A stretch of DNA of 64,000 nucleotides, taken from contig NZ_CP038437.2 of the NCBI RefSeq assembly GCF_008329985.2, positions 124,001-188,000 of the forward strand. Reading direction: 5' to 3'. The notes under the pieces are model-generated. The model was not told the DNA's origin and ran no database searches. It saw only the letters and a list, made by a program, of their open reading frames with translations. Source of the stretch: Halomonas binhaiensis (GTDB taxonomy: Bacteria; Pseudomonadota; Gammaproteobacteria; Pseudomonadales; Halomonadaceae). A program made the translations under genes and the position numbers. Shown here piece after piece: positions 55,150-64,000 of this stretch (positions are counted from its first letter, which is position 1; every line of letters begins with the position of its first letter).

Positions 55150-55821
55150 ATGAACAAGATTGCCTCTTCAGTTTCCGTTCTTGCGCTGTTGGCAGGAGTG
55201 AGCATGGGAACTGCACTATTCCCTGATTCTGCCTCTGCCCATCAAGACCAGGAGAATCCCTGCCCCTTTGGCCAGGGCATGATGGGTCCCGGTATGGGCG
55301 GCCAGGGCATGATGGGCCCCGGTATGGGCGGCCAGGGCATGATGGGCCCCGGTATGGGTGGCCAGGGCATGATGGGCCCCGGTATGGGTGGCCAGGGCAT
55401 GATGGGCCCCGGTATGGGTGGCCAGGGCATGATGGGCCCCGGTATGGGTGGCCAGGGCATGATGGGGCCTGGTATGGGTGGCCAAGGCATGATGGGGCCT
55501 GGTATGGGTGGCCAAGGCATGATGGGGCCTGGTATGGGCGGCCAAGGCATGATGGGGCCAGGAATGATGATGGGGCCAAACATGGGTGGCCAGGAGGGCT
55601 ATCATGGCCGAATGGTGGCCCCCCAGGCGCTTACTGTCGATGATGTCCGCACCATGTTCGAGAGCCACCTCGAGTGGCAGGGAAATCCACGCCTGAAGCT
55701 GGGTGATGTCGAGGAAAAGGACGAGAACACTATTGTCGCCGACATCGTTACCGTCGATGACTCACTCGTGCAGCGCTTGGAAGTGGATCGTAATACCGGG
55801 TGGATCAAGCGGGCTCAATAG
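55150..55821 (+). CDS. exported Met/Gly-repeat protein, possible metal binder
   Basis: The 223-residue protein has a signal peptide (about 30 residues, cut near ASA-HQ). Ten copies of QGMMGPGMGG follow, and then a folded C-terminal domain of about 65 residues (LTVDDVRTMFESHLEWQGNPRLKLGDV). Each repeat carries three Met, so a periplasmic soft-metal (copper-type) site is plausible. A similar C-terminal domain in short Met/Gly-rich proteins of other proteobacteria is recalled, without a known function. It is convergent with the P-type ATPase gene. Confidence 0.8.
   Translation: MNKIASSVSVLALLAGVSMGTALFPDSASAHQDQENPCPFGQGMMGPGMGGQGMMGPGMGGQGMMGPGMGGQGMMGPGMGGQGMMGPGMGGQGMMGPGMGGQGMMGPGMGGQGMMGPGMGGQGMMGPGMGGQGMMGPGMMMGPNMGGQEGYHGRMVAPQALTVDDVRTMFESHLEWQGNPRLKLGDVEEKDENTIVADIVTVDDSLVQRLEVDRNTGWIKRAQ
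55273..55566. repeat. 30-bp coding tandem repeat, ten copies
   Basis: The unit encodes Q-G-M-M-G-P-G-M-G-G. Copies 3-6 are almost identical in DNA, and copies 7-10 share GGGGCCT variants, so the array grew in blocks. Open frames on the other strand here are artefacts of the repeat. Confidence 0.95.
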
Positions 55822-55877
55822 CAAGACAAGGCCGAGTGCTGGCTCATCTGGATGGTCAGTTCGAGTGAACCAAGCAC

Positions 55878-58583
55878 TCACTTCGGGCTACGCAGCTGGG
55901 CCCAGCGCAGTCGCAGTTGCTTTTCCAGCTCGATGATCACGAACGAAGCTGCTCCGATGCCGATGATGACGAGGCCGTCCGTGAATGGAACGGCCTCGGT
56001 GCCGAATAACCGCTGCAATAGCGGTAGGTAGGTCACGGCGAACTGTCCCAGGGTCACTAGCACAACAGTCAGCCAGACTATCGGTGTGCCTGCTATCGCT
56101 CGTGGTGTCAGCGAGGTTGTGTAGAAGTTGCGCATGAAGAACAGGTGGAAGATTTCCATTACCACCAGCGTATTGATGGCCATGGTTCGGGCCAGTTCGA
56201 TGCTGTAGCCCTGGTCGAGTGCATAGCTGAAGATGCCATAGACACCGCAGGGGAACAGGCTCGATACCAGCACGATGTGCCAGGCCAGGGTCCCTGTCAG
56301 CAAGGGTTCTTTGCGCCGCCGTGGTGGGCGTTGCATGGTTCTTGCTTCCAATGGCTCGAATGCCAGTGCAAGCCCCAGGGTAATGGCAGTGATCAGATTG
56401 ACCCAGAGGATCTGCACGGGTGTTACCGGCAGGGTGGTACCCAACAGCAGGGCGATGATGACGGTGAGTGCCTCTCCGGAGCTGGTCGGCAGCGTCCAGC
56501 CGATGACCTTCCTGAGGTTATCGTAGACACGCCGCCCCTCGCGGACTGCCGCGACAATGGTGGCAAAATTGTCGTCTGCCAGCACCAGGTCCGCGGCTTC
56601 CTTGGCCGCCTCGCTACCACTGCGGCCCATGGCAATGCCGATATCGGCCCTTTTCAACGCTGGGGCGTCATTGACGCCATCGCCGGTCATGGCCACGATC
56701 ATTGAATTGGCCTGCAGCGCCATTACTAGCCGCAGCTTATGTTCGGGGCTGGTACGGGCAAAGACATTGGTCGTCTTGATCGCCACCATCAGCTCTCCAT
56801 CGCTGAGCTGGTCGAGATCGGCTCCCGTCAGCACAGTCTCAGGCTTTTCCAGTCCTGCCTGTCGGGCAATCGCTGTTGCGGTGCCTGCATGGTCACCGGT
56901 GATCATCTTGACGCTGACTCCGGCCTGGCGGCACTGGGCCACTGCCGAGATCGCTTCCGGACGTGTTGGATCGATCAAGCCCACCAGGCCAAGCAGCAGC
57001 AGACCATCTTCCAGGTCGTCGAACGCCAGGGCCGTTCTTTCATGACTGACCGGTTTCATTGCCAGGGCCAGTACACGCTGCCCCTCCGCGGCAATAGCCT
57101 CGTAGCGCTGACGCCAGTGTTCCCGGTCAAGGCGGGCGGGGCCATCCGGATGCCACTGACCACTGCAGAGTTCCAGTAGTACTTCGGGGGCACCCTTTAC
57201 GTAGATGCAGGCGTGCTGGCGATGATCGTGATTGAGCGTCGCCATGTAACGATGGCTGGCATCGAAAGGAATGGCATCGATCCGCGGCCAGGAGCGTCGC
57301 AGGGCATCATCGTTCCTGCCCAATTTGCGGGCCAGCACCAGTAGAGCCCCCTCCATCGGGTCTCCCTCGATGTTCCAGCGACCATCCAGCTTGTGCAGGC
57401 ACGCATCGTTGCACAGGCTGATCACTGCAGCGATTGGCTCCAGCCAGGCATCTGCATGGGGTTCGATGATTGCATCGTCCTGTTGCAGGTGACCCTCTGG
57501 TGCGTAACCAGAGCCGGTCAGGCGATAGTGATGGAGGTCGGTCATCAAGGTAGTGACCATCATCTCGTTGCTGGTCAGAGTGCCGGTCTTGTCGGTGCAG
57601 ATCACCGAGACTGCGCCGATAGTCTCAATGGCCGGCAGGCGCCGCACGATCGCATGATGCTTGGCCATTGCCTGCACTCCGATGGCCAGTGTGATGGTCA
57701 GTACGGCCGGCAGGCCCTCTGGGATGGCTGCAACCGCCAGTGCAACGACGGCCATGAACAGGTCGGCGAAGGGATGATGGTGAATGAAATAGCCAAACAA
57801 CAGCACCAGGGCGGAGATCACCAGAATCAATAGTGTCAGCCAGCGTGCAAACTCCGATATCTGTCGCAGCAAGGGGGTTACCAACGGTTCCACCGACGAC
57901 AGCAGGCCGCTGATACGCCCGATTTCGGTCTCGGATCCTGTTGCTACCACCAGGCCGCGGCCCTGGCCGCTGCTGACCAGGGTGCCGCTATAGGCCATGC
58001 AGCTGCGATCGCCGAGTGCTGCTTCAGCATCCACGGCAGAGCTGCTCTTTCCCACCGCGACCGACTCGCCAGTGAGGATTGCCTCCTGCATTCGCAGGCT
58101 ATGGCAATTCAGCAGGCGCAGGTCAGCCGGTACCCGGTCTCCGGCTTCCAGCAACACGATGTCACCGGTCACCAGCTCGACTGCCGACACAGCTTGCCGC
58201 TGTCCATTTCTCAATACCGTTGCCATGGGCGCGAGCATCCTGCGCACAGCTTCCATGGCCTGTTCGGCTCGGCCTTCCTGGATGAATCCCAGCAAGGCAT
58301 TGATCAGCACCACTGCCAGGATCACGCCTGTATCAATCCAATGCTGGAGGAGAGCAGTGATGCCGGCCGAACCCAACAGCATGTAGATCAGTGCATTATT
58401 GAACTGTGCCAGCAGGCGCAGAAAGGGATGGCGTCGAGGGGGCGCTGGCAGCCGGTTCGGGCCTTGGGCGGCAAGGCGCACTTTGGCTTCTTCGCTGCTG
58501 AGCCCATCGGCCTCACTGCGATACTGTGCCAGTATGTCTTCGGGAAGGCAGGCATGGGGCGGTTTCCTGGCGTCATTCAGCAT
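55878..58583 (-). CDS. P2-type cation-transporting ATPase
   Basis: The 901-residue pump has an N-terminal cation ATPase domain (about 10-70), TGES in the actuator near 183, PEGLPA in helix 4 near 290, and the phosphorylation site CTDKTGTLT near 328. The hinge is MTGDGVNDAP near 630 and the C-terminus has six helices. PEGLP and the six-helix C-terminus place it with Ca2+/Na+-type (PacL/SERCA-like) pumps, not with copper P1B pumps, as no CPC is present. It exports a cation using ATP. GAGGGGAG precedes the ATG. Confidence 0.9.
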   Translation of the reverse strand: MLNDARKPPHACLPEDILAQYRSEADGLSSEEAKVRLAAQGPNRLPAPPRRHPFLRLLAQFNNALIYMLLGSAGITALLQHWIDTGVILAVVLINALLGFIQEGRAEQAMEAVRRMLAPMATVLRNGQRQAVSAVELVTGDIVLLEAGDRVPADLRLLNCHSLRMQEAILTGESVAVGKSSSAVDAEAALGDRSCMAYSGTLVSSGQGRGLVVATGSETEIGRISGLLSSVEPLVTPLLRQISEFARWLTLLILVISALVLLFGYFIHHHPFADLFMAVVALAVAAIPEGLPAVLTITLAIGVQAMAKHHAIVRRLPAIETIGAVSVICTDKTGTLTSNEMMVTTLMTDLHHYRLTGSGYAPEGHLQQDDAIIEPHADAWLEPIAAVISLCNDACLHKLDGRWNIEGDPMEGALLVLARKLGRNDDALRRSWPRIDAIPFDASHRYMATLNHDHRQHACIYVKGAPEVLLELCSGQWHPDGPARLDREHWRQRYEAIAAEGQRVLALAMKPVSHERTALAFDDLEDGLLLLGLVGLIDPTRPEAISAVAQCRQAGVSVKMITGDHAGTATAIARQAGLEKPETVLTGADLDQLSDGELMVAIKTTNVFARTSPEHKLRLVMALQANSMIVAMTGDGVNDAPALKRADIGIAMGRSGSEAAKEAADLVLADDNFATIVAAVREGRRVYDNLRKVIGWTLPTSSGEALTVIIALLLGTTLPVTPVQILWVNLITAITLGLALAFEPLEARTMQRPPRRRKEPLLTGTLAWHIVLVSSLFPCGVYGIFSYALDQGYSIELARTMAINTLVVMEIFHLFFMRNFYTTSLTPRAIAGTPIVWLTVVLVTLGQFAVTYLPLLQRLFGTEAVPFTDGLVIIGIGAASFVIIELEKQLRLRWAQLRSPK

Positions 58584-58816
58584 ACTCCCCTCTCATCGCA
58601 GTTTGCGTGGCCACCCTCCCGGGGGGGGCGCGAAATCCGGTGATCAGCCCAAGCCAGTCATCTCTGAACAGACGCTGGCACTTGCATGGCAGGAATTCGT
58701 GTCACCAGTGTGGATGAGTTTTGTGGTGCGGCAGCGTTATCCGTGCACAGACTTGCTGCAGGTCAAGAAAAGCCAAGCCTGCCGTTGAGTTGCCTTGTCG
58801 GGTTGAAAATACGCAA

Positions 58817-60097
58817 TCAAGCCAGCCAGGCCAGCGCCAGGCCTATCAGCAAGGAAAATACCATGGGTACTGCAACACGACTTTTCAGCCGAGGGGTACC
58901 GATAAAGACGGCGACCCCAGCCTTGAACACATTATTGACGGTTGCAGCGATGACAATGCCGAGAACAGCAGTAGAAGCATCAATTCTTTCCGGCACCATA
59001 CGCGTCAGCGAGAGGGTGATGGCGTCCAGGTCGGCGATACCGGATGAGGCCGCCAGGAGATAGATACCGGCGTTACCCAGCCAGTCTTGTAGCCATGTGC
59101 CTAGCACCATGATCATGGCCAGAAAGGTGCCAAGCAGCAGTGCGGTACGCAGTTCCAGAGGGTTCTTGCTCAGTTGGATACGGTCAACCTTGAGCGTCCG
59201 GTGTTGAGTGCGCCAGATATACAGTGCTGCGACGTAGAGTCCGACTCCCATGGTCGTCACCGGCAACCATAGCCGCGGTAGCAGGGTAGGGTTGATGACC
59301 GCGGCATACAGCAGGATGCGAGGAAACATGGTGCCGCAGGCCACCAGAATTCCCGCTGCCAGCATGGGCCCCAATTCCGGGTTGCGGCGCGACTGGCGCG
59401 AGTAGTGCAGTGTCAGAGCAGTGGATGAGCTGAGACCGGCGAACAGTCCGGTGAAGAGAATGCCTTTTTCAGCACCACCGACGCGGATGGCAAAGTAGCC
59501 AACAAAGGAAATCGAAGCGATCAACACCACCAGCCACCAGATTTCGTAGGGGTTGAGTACTCCACCTGGTCCCATGCCCCGGTCGGGGAGCAGGGGCAAC
59601 AGCACCGCGCTGATCAGCAGCAGCTTGAGGGCAGCGTCGAGCTCATGGGATTGCAGCTTGTTCAGCAGGCCGTGGATTTCATCCTTGTTGTCGAGAATGA
59701 CGGCAGTGATGACGGCGATGGCAGTCGCAAGCGCCAGGTCAACAGTAACGGCAATCGCGCCAAAACAGAAGGTCAGTAGTAGGCCAATCAAGCCGGTGAT
59801 GCTGTAGTCGTGGCTTTCAGCGACACGCTCTCGCCAGGCGACCAGGCTTATCGCAGTCACAGACAGGAAAATCAGTGGAAATGCCCAGGAGGTGACGGTT
59901 TTCGACAGCAGTGCGGCGACCCCGCCAAGCAACCCCACCAATGCGTGGGTGCGAATACCCGCCACACGTTCACCCGACTTCTTCTCGCGTGCCACCCAGC
60001 CTCGTTCGATGCCGATCAAGGCACCTAGCAGCAGTGCCATTCCCAGGCGAAAGGCGGTCTCATTGGCGGTAAGGAGCTGGCTGGCGACATTATCCAT
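58817..60097 (-). CDS. MgtC/SapB-DUF4010 membrane protein
   Basis: The 426-residue protein has an N-terminal MgtC-like block (LGMALLLGALIGIERGW near 15-31; RTHALVGLLGG). A DUF4010-type C-terminal block of about eight helices follows, with FTGLFAGLSSSTALTLHYSRQ. The function is unknown; a role in ion homeostasis is suggested by the MgtC half. The start at 60097 (MDNVASQLL) is chosen because family homology begins there. It is followed by the ATPase gene on the same strand. Confidence 0.82.
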   Translation of the reverse strand: MDNVASQLLTANETAFRLGMALLLGALIGIERGWVAREKKSGERVAGIRTHALVGLLGGVAALLSKTVTSWAFPLIFLSVTAISLVAWRERVAESHDYSITGLIGLLLTFCFGAIAVTVDLALATAIAVITAVILDNKDEIHGLLNKLQSHELDAALKLLLISAVLLPLLPDRGMGPGGVLNPYEIWWLVVLIASISFVGYFAIRVGGAEKGILFTGLFAGLSSSTALTLHYSRQSRRNPELGPMLAAGILVACGTMFPRILLYAAVINPTLLPRLWLPVTTMGVGLYVAALYIWRTQHRTLKVDRIQLSKNPLELRTALLLGTFLAMIMVLGTWLQDWLGNAGIYLLAASSGIADLDAITLSLTRMVPERIDASTAVLGIVIAATVNNVFKAGVAVFIGTPRLKSRVAVPMVFSLLIGLALAWLA

Positions 60098-60459
60098 GAG
60101 TGCAATGGTGATACCTTGCCAGAGCGCTCTCGCATGGCCGCGGAATTGACCGTGCAAGAGGGCGCAGAATGAAAGATTTCCCATCTATCCAATACGATAG
60201 GCGCGCCGATGAAGGCTTGCCACCGTGACCGACTTCTTTCTGGAGCAGCACCGAGGTATGCACAGGAGAAGTGGTTGAAATGAGTCACTGCATGTACGTT
60301 TTGATCCATGTCAAAGTTTCTAATTGCCATCATCGCATGCCTGGCTGAGTCGACCTAATGTTCAAGTGTGGCCTTCTTGCCCGACCAAAGAATGCCGCGT
60401 GGTCTACCCGAGGCAAGGCCACATATCGTGAATTTCTCATCAATATGTATTGAGTATTT

Positions 60460-60482
60460 CGATTGCTCAAAGGGAGCGATTG
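60460..60482 (+). promoter_or_regulatory. RBS-masking hairpin, candidate RNA thermometer
   Basis: CGATTGCTC (60460-60468) pairs with GAGCGATTG (60474-60482), nine pairs including two G-U, with loop AAAGG. The Shine-Dalgarno AAAGGGAG lies in the loop and stem, and the hsp20 ATG follows at 60485. A second small hairpin (CAATA-TG-TATTG, 60441-60452) is just upstream. This is the layout of ROSE-type thermosensors of small heat-shock genes. Confidence 0.6.
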
Positions 60483-60484
60483 TC

Positions 60485-60991
60485 ATGGCCAAGAAAAGTG
60501 TAGAGGTAAGCAGTCCCTCCAGCAGCAAGGCTTCCCTGGCTCCGGTCACGCATGGCATAAGCCCGTTTCGTGAGTTCGACCGACTGATCGACCGCTTTTT
60601 CGATCATGAATGGCGGCACCCGCTACGCTGGGAGCAGTCCCTGCTGGACGGACTCGCAACCGCTGGTCCACGGATTCCCAAGGTCGATGTCATCGACCGG
60701 GATGCCGAGGTTGTCTTGCGTGCCGAGGTTCCGGGCATGGCACGTGAAGATCTGGAAGTGTCTGTCACGGACAGCACTGTCACGATCAAGGGGGAGAGCC
60801 ACAAGGAAGCCAAGGAAGAAAGTGGCGACTATTATCGCTGCGAAATGTCGCACGGCAGTGTGGCTCGTACGGTGTCATTACCTTGTGAAGTCGACGCCAA
60901 CAAGGCCGAGGCAAGGTTCAAGGATGGCATTCTGGAATTGACGCTGCCAAAGACCAAGGAAGCCCATCGGCGGACGCTAAAGATTCAATAG
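60485..60991 (+). CDS. Hsp20/alpha-crystallin small heat-shock protein
   Basis: The 168-residue protein has an N-terminal arm (FREFDRLIDRFFDHEW near 28-43). The alpha-crystallin domain runs from about 62 to 160, with VDVIDRDAEVVLRAEVPGM, and the end GILELTLPKTKEAHRR carries the conserved L-x-L-P. A C-terminal I-x-I motif is not obvious (the end is RTLKIQ). It holds unfolding proteins in the cytosol. The start at 60485 has AAAGGGAG 7 bases before it; the longer frame upstream is not family sequence. Confidence 0.93.
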   Translation: MAKKSVEVSSPSSSKASLAPVTHGISPFREFDRLIDRFFDHEWRHPLRWEQSLLDGLATAGPRIPKVDVIDRDAEVVLRAEVPGMAREDLEVSVTDSTVTIKGESHKEAKEESGDYYRCEMSHGSVARTVSLPCEVDANKAEARFKDGILELTLPKTKEAHRRTLKIQ

Positions 60992-61322
60992 TCATTCTGA
61001 GCAACATGATGCGAGTCGGGCTGTCATGTTCGGCTCGCTAATTGAAATAAAGAGCACTTGTATTATTTGCGAATAATATTATCTGTTTTTTAGAAATATC
61101 ATATTGATTCAATTGGGCGTTATTTAATCAAAGTTCTAGCCCTCTGGCCGAAGGCCATGTCCGAAATACACCTTACCAGCAACTCTCGGTGTACGGGAGG
61201 AGCTGAGCATCAGGGCGAAAGAAGAGAGTTTGCAACAAATAACGAGCCCCTACTCATCAACGGATAGACCTGGCTCATCAGGAATGGCTCTTTTACGCGG
61301 TACTCGCATCGAGGGCTTGAAC
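60992..61322. other. AT-rich gap before arcD
   Basis: 331 bases. AT-rich around 61060-61130, presumably the arc promoter. TTGATTCAATTG near 61103 recalls, but does not match, an FNR/ANR box. No gene is seen. Confidence 0.4.
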
Positions 61323-62747
61323 ATGCAATCAACACATAAGTTGAAGATCGGTGCACTTAGCGCATTGGTGGTTGGCTCCATGGTCGGCGGCGGTATCTTC
61401 TCGTTGCCGCAGAACATGGCCGTCAGTGCGAGTGCAGGTGCGATTCTGATCGGTTGGGGCATCACTGGCGTAGGCATGTTGGCCCTGGCGTTCCTGTTCC
61501 AGTCATTGGCGATACGCAAACCGGAATTGGATGGTGGGATCTATGTCTATGCCAAGGCGGGCTTTGGCGACTATATGGGTTTCTCATCCGCCTGGGGATA
61601 CTGGATCAGCGCCTGGCTGGGAAATGTCAGTTATTTTGTTCTTCTGTTCAGTACATTAGGGTTCTTCTTTCCCGTTTTTGGTGATGGTAATACGTTGGCG
61701 GCCATCATTGGTTCCTCTGTCCTGCTCTGGGGAGTGCATTTCCTCGTGTTGCAGGGCATCAGGGAAGCCGCCTTCATCAACCTGATCACCACCATTGCCA
61801 AGATAGTGCCGCTTATTCTCTTCATCATCATCACGGCAGTGGCATTCCAGGCGGACATCTTCACTCAGGATTTCTGGGGCGACACAAGTCTGGAACTCGG
61901 TAGCGTGGCTGATCAGGTGCGCAACATGATGCTGGTGACGGTATGGGTGTTCATCGGCATCGAAGGGGCGAGCATCTATTCTGCTCGGGCTGAAAGACGC
62001 AGGGATGTCGGGCGGGCCACCGTGGTCGGCTTTCTTGGTGTACTGCTGTTGCTGGTGCTGGTCAATGTACTGTCCATGGGTGTCATGACCCAGGCTGAGC
62101 TCGCAGGACTCAGCAATCCCTCCATGGCCGGAGTGCTGGAACGGGCCGTCGGACGATGGGGGGTAGTGCTGATCAGTATAGGGCTGATCATTTCTCTGAC
62201 TGGGGCCCTGCTCTCCTGGACACTGCTGTGTGCCGAGATTCTGTATGTCAGTGCTCGCGATCACACCATGCCTGCCTTGCTCAGGAAGGAGAACCGCAAG
62301 CAGGTACCAGCCAATGCATTATGGCTCTCCAATGGCCTGATCCAGATTTTCCTGATCATCACCCTGTTCAATGAGGCCACCTATCTCAACCTGTTCTATC
62401 TCGCCACGGCGATGATCCTGTTGCCTTATTTCTGGTCGGCGGCTTATGCCTTGATGCTTTCTCTGCGTGGTGAGACCTATGAGGGGAAGCCCTATGAACG
62501 CCAGAGGGATATGTTCATCGCACTGGTGGCCACTCTCTACGCCATCTGGCTGATTTATGCGGGAGGTGCCCAGTACGTTCTCCTGTCTGCCTTGCTTTAC
62601 GCACCTGGTGCCTTGTTGTTCGCCAAAGCCAAGCGTGAACAGGGGGTTGCTGTATTCACCTATATCGAAAAACTGATCTTTCTCGGGGTGCTGCTCGGCG
62701 CTGCCATGGCGATATATGGCCTGTATGCAGGCTTGCTGACACTTTAG
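61323..62747 (+). CDS. arcD: arginine/ornithine antiporter
   Basis: The 474-residue APC-family carrier has 12-13 helices. The substrate motif [16 protein letters not shown] at about 18-33 is the ArcD/basic amino acid antiporter signature in helix 1. [22 protein letters not shown] near 205-226 follows. It exchanges arginine for ornithine at the inner membrane. The start at 61323 is where family homology begins. It is followed 57 bases later by arcA, which confirms the role in the arginine deiminase pathway. Confidence 0.92.
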   Translation: MQSTHKLKIGALSALVVGSMVGGGIFSLPQNMAVSASAGAILIGWGITGVGMLALAFLFQSLAIRKPELDGGIYVYAKAGFGDYMGFSSAWGYWISAWLGNVSYFVLLFSTLGFFFPVFGDGNTLAAIIGSSVLLWGVHFLVLQGIREAAFINLITTIAKIVPLILFIIITAVAFQADIFTQDFWGDTSLELGSVADQVRNMMLVTVWVFIGIEGASIYSARAERRRDVGRATVVGFLGVLLLLVLVNVLSMGVMTQAELAGLSNPSMAGVLERAVGRWGVVLISIGLIISLTGALLSWTLLCAEILYVSARDHTMPALLRKENRKQVPANALWLSNGLIQIFLIITLFNEATYLNLFYLATAMILLPYFWSAAYALMLSLRGETYEGKPYERQRDMFIALVATLYAIWLIYAGGAQYVLLSALLYAPGALLFAKAKREQGVAVFTYIEKLIFLGVLLGAAMAIYGLYAGLLTL

Positions 62748-62803
62748 CAAGGCGCGAATTCACCAGCACTTCTTCCAACCACTACCACGCATCGGGGGCT
62801 TTC

Positions 62804-64000
62804 ATGTCCGATAATCTGCCCAGGTCAGGCGACCAACCCAAGCTCGGTGTTCACTCTGAGGCAGGCAAGTTGCACAAGGTCATGGTCTGTTCTCCGGGAC
62901 TGGCCCATCAGCGGCTCACGCCTAGCAACTGTGAAGATCTGCTGTTCGACGATGTGATCTGGGTCAATCAGGCCAAGCGCGATCATTTTGACTTCGTTAC
63001 CAAGATGCGCGAACGAGGGGTTGAAGTGCTGGAGATGCATAATCTGCTGACCGATGTAGTGCGCGATGGGGAAGCGTTGGCGTGGATTCTGGATCGCAAG
63101 ATCACGCCGAACCAAGTAGGTGTCGGTCTACAGTCTGAGCTGCGCAGTTGGCTGGAAGGGTTACCTCCACGTAACCTCGCCGAATTCTTGATCGGTGGTG
63201 TTTCCGGTTCCGACCTGGAAGGCACCCACAGCGGAGAGGTGGTCAATATGTATCGTGACTATCTCGGCCACTCCAGCTTTCTTCTTCCGCCGTTACCCAA
63301 TACTCAGTTCACTCGTGACACCACCTGCTGGATCTATGGCGGTGTCACGCTGAATCCTATGTACTGGCCGGCACGGCGTCACGAGACATTGCTCACTGCT
63401 GCTATTTATCGATTCCATCCGGAGTTTGCCAATGCGGACTTTCCAGTCTGGTTTGGTGATCCTGATACCGACCATGGACTGGCGACTCTGGAAGGTGGTG
63501 ATGTGATGCCTATTGGTCGAGGAGTGGTGTTGATTGGGATGGGAGAGCGCACATCGCGTCAAGCAATTGGCCAGCTGTGCCAGGCGCTGTTTCAGGCCGG
63601 GGAAGTCGGGCATGTCATAGTGGCCGGCCTTCCAAGGTCACGTGCCAGCATGCACCTGGATACGGTCTTCAGCTTTTGCGACTACGACCTGGTAACCATT
63701 TTTCCTGAGGTGGTAAAGGGCATCGCTGCCTTCAGCCTGCGCCCCGATGAGAGCAAACCTGGCGGTATCGATGTATGCCATGAACCTTGCGGGCTGTTGG
63801 ACACTGTTGCCAGGGCGCTTGGCTTGAAAGCGTTGCGGGTTGTCGAGACCGGAGGGGATAGCTTCGTCTCCGAACGTGAGCAGTGGGACGATGGCAACAA
63901 TGTACTGGCACTGGAGCCAGGTGTGGTAGTTGGCTATGACCGCAATACATCAACCAATACGTTACTGCGCAAGGCCGGCATCGAAGTCATCACCATCAAT
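62804..64000 (+). CDS. arcA: arginine deiminase, cut by the window end
   Basis: An open frame of 399 codons runs off the window. It begins [21 protein letters not shown] and continues with [11 protein letters not shown] (substrate site), [13 protein letters not shown], the catalytic Glu/Asp in [10 protein letters not shown] near 227, and the His in MHLDTVFSF near 283. The C-terminal catalytic Cys (usually in HCMSCP) would lie about a dozen or so residues past the edge. It hydrolyses arginine to citrulline and ammonia for ATP generation through arcB/arcC, which should follow outside the window. Confidence 0.95.
   Translation, partial: MSDNLPRSGDQPKLGVHSEAGKLHKVMVCSPGLAHQRLTPSNCEDLLFDDVIWVNQAKRDHFDFVTKMRERGVEVLEMHNLLTDVVRDGEALAWILDRKITPNQVGVGLQSELRSWLEGLPPRNLAEFLIGGVSGSDLEGTHSGEVVNMYRDYLGHSSFLLPPLPNTQFTRDTTCWIYGGVTLNPMYWPARRHETLLTAAIYRFHPEFANADFPVWFGDPDTDHGLATLEGGDVMPIGRGVVLIGMGERTSRQAIGQLCQALFQAGEVGHVIVAGLPRSRASMHLDTVFSFCDYDLVTIFPEVVKGIAAFSLRPDESKPGGIDVCHEPCGLLDTVARALGLKALRVVETGGDSFVSEREQWDDGNNVLALEPGVVVGYDRNTSTNTLLRKAGIEVITIN

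Noticed and set aside
55216..55668. Antisense repeat frames (His-Ala-Leu-Ala-Thr-His or Pro-Pro-Ile-Pro-Gly type)
   Set aside because: They arise only because the 30-bp repeat has no stop in any frame; no start signals or family support.
61095..61130. Possible FNR/ANR box upstream of arcD
   Set aside because: TTGATTCAATTG lacks the second ATCAA half at the right spacing.

Overview
The window looks like chromosome of a halophilic, metabolically versatile gammaproteobacterium, most likely a Halomonas relative (Halomonadaceae). This is an inference from gene content and protein style: a BCCT transporter, betaine and one-carbon catabolism genes, NhaC, YccS, an mhp operon and an arginine deiminase operon. 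No rRNA or tRNA genes, CRISPR arrays or complete insertion sequences were seen.

Layout. 1-3.4 kb: a tight + strand operon ending in an aconitase-family enzyme with permuted domain order. 3.6-9.2 kb: a GST, then an iron alcohol dehydrogenase, an SLC23-type permease and their sigma-54 activator, with a consensus -24/-12 promoter, palindromic upstream sites and a 141-bp MITE-like element inside the operon. 9.3-15.2 kb: cysH with a CysB-like regulator, a LysR/DHA2 efflux pair and a CynX/NimT-type carrier. 15.3-15.6 kb: decayed gene starts. 15.6-24.5 kb: a complete mhp operon (mhpR divergent from mhpA-B-C-D-F-E-T) for meta-cleavage of 3-hydroxyphenylpropionate to acetyl-CoA, pyruvate and succinate or fumarate. 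24.5-31 kb: an exported metallo-beta-lactamase-fold protein, a BCCT carrier, a broken choline-sulfatase gene, and a TmpA/TmpB-like pair with a LysR regulator, predicted to turn a quaternary-ammonium phosphonate into glycine betaine and phosphate. 31-36.3 kb: GFA and Ohr proteins, then an 1128-residue HrpF/NolX/HrpK-like protein and a small partner with no type III secretion apparatus nearby.

36.5-43.4 kb: YccS and a 1451-residue single-chain protein that reads fatty acyl-AMP ligase, carrier protein, thioesterase, cytochrome P450. This is the most striking gene in the window. 44-52 kb: a tetrahydrofolate one-carbon island (fhs, GbdR-like regulator, dimethylglycine-dehydrogenase-like oxidase, GcvT/DmdA-like protein, MetF-like reductase). 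52-60 kb: exported chorismate mutase, a small C4 zinc-finger protein, NhaC, a Met/Gly repeat protein, a P2-type cation ATPase and an MgtC/DUF4010 membrane protein. 60-64 kb: Hsp20 behind a hairpin that hides its ribosome binding site, then arcD and a window-truncated arcA.

Two themes recur. One is supply and demethylation of betaine-type compounds (TmpA/B, BCCT, broken betC, DMGDH-like/GcvT/MetF/Fhs). The other is gene decay in the intergenic spaces (15.3-15.6 kb, 27.6-27.9 kb, the MITE). Functional assignments rest on motif recognition by eye; no database search was run.
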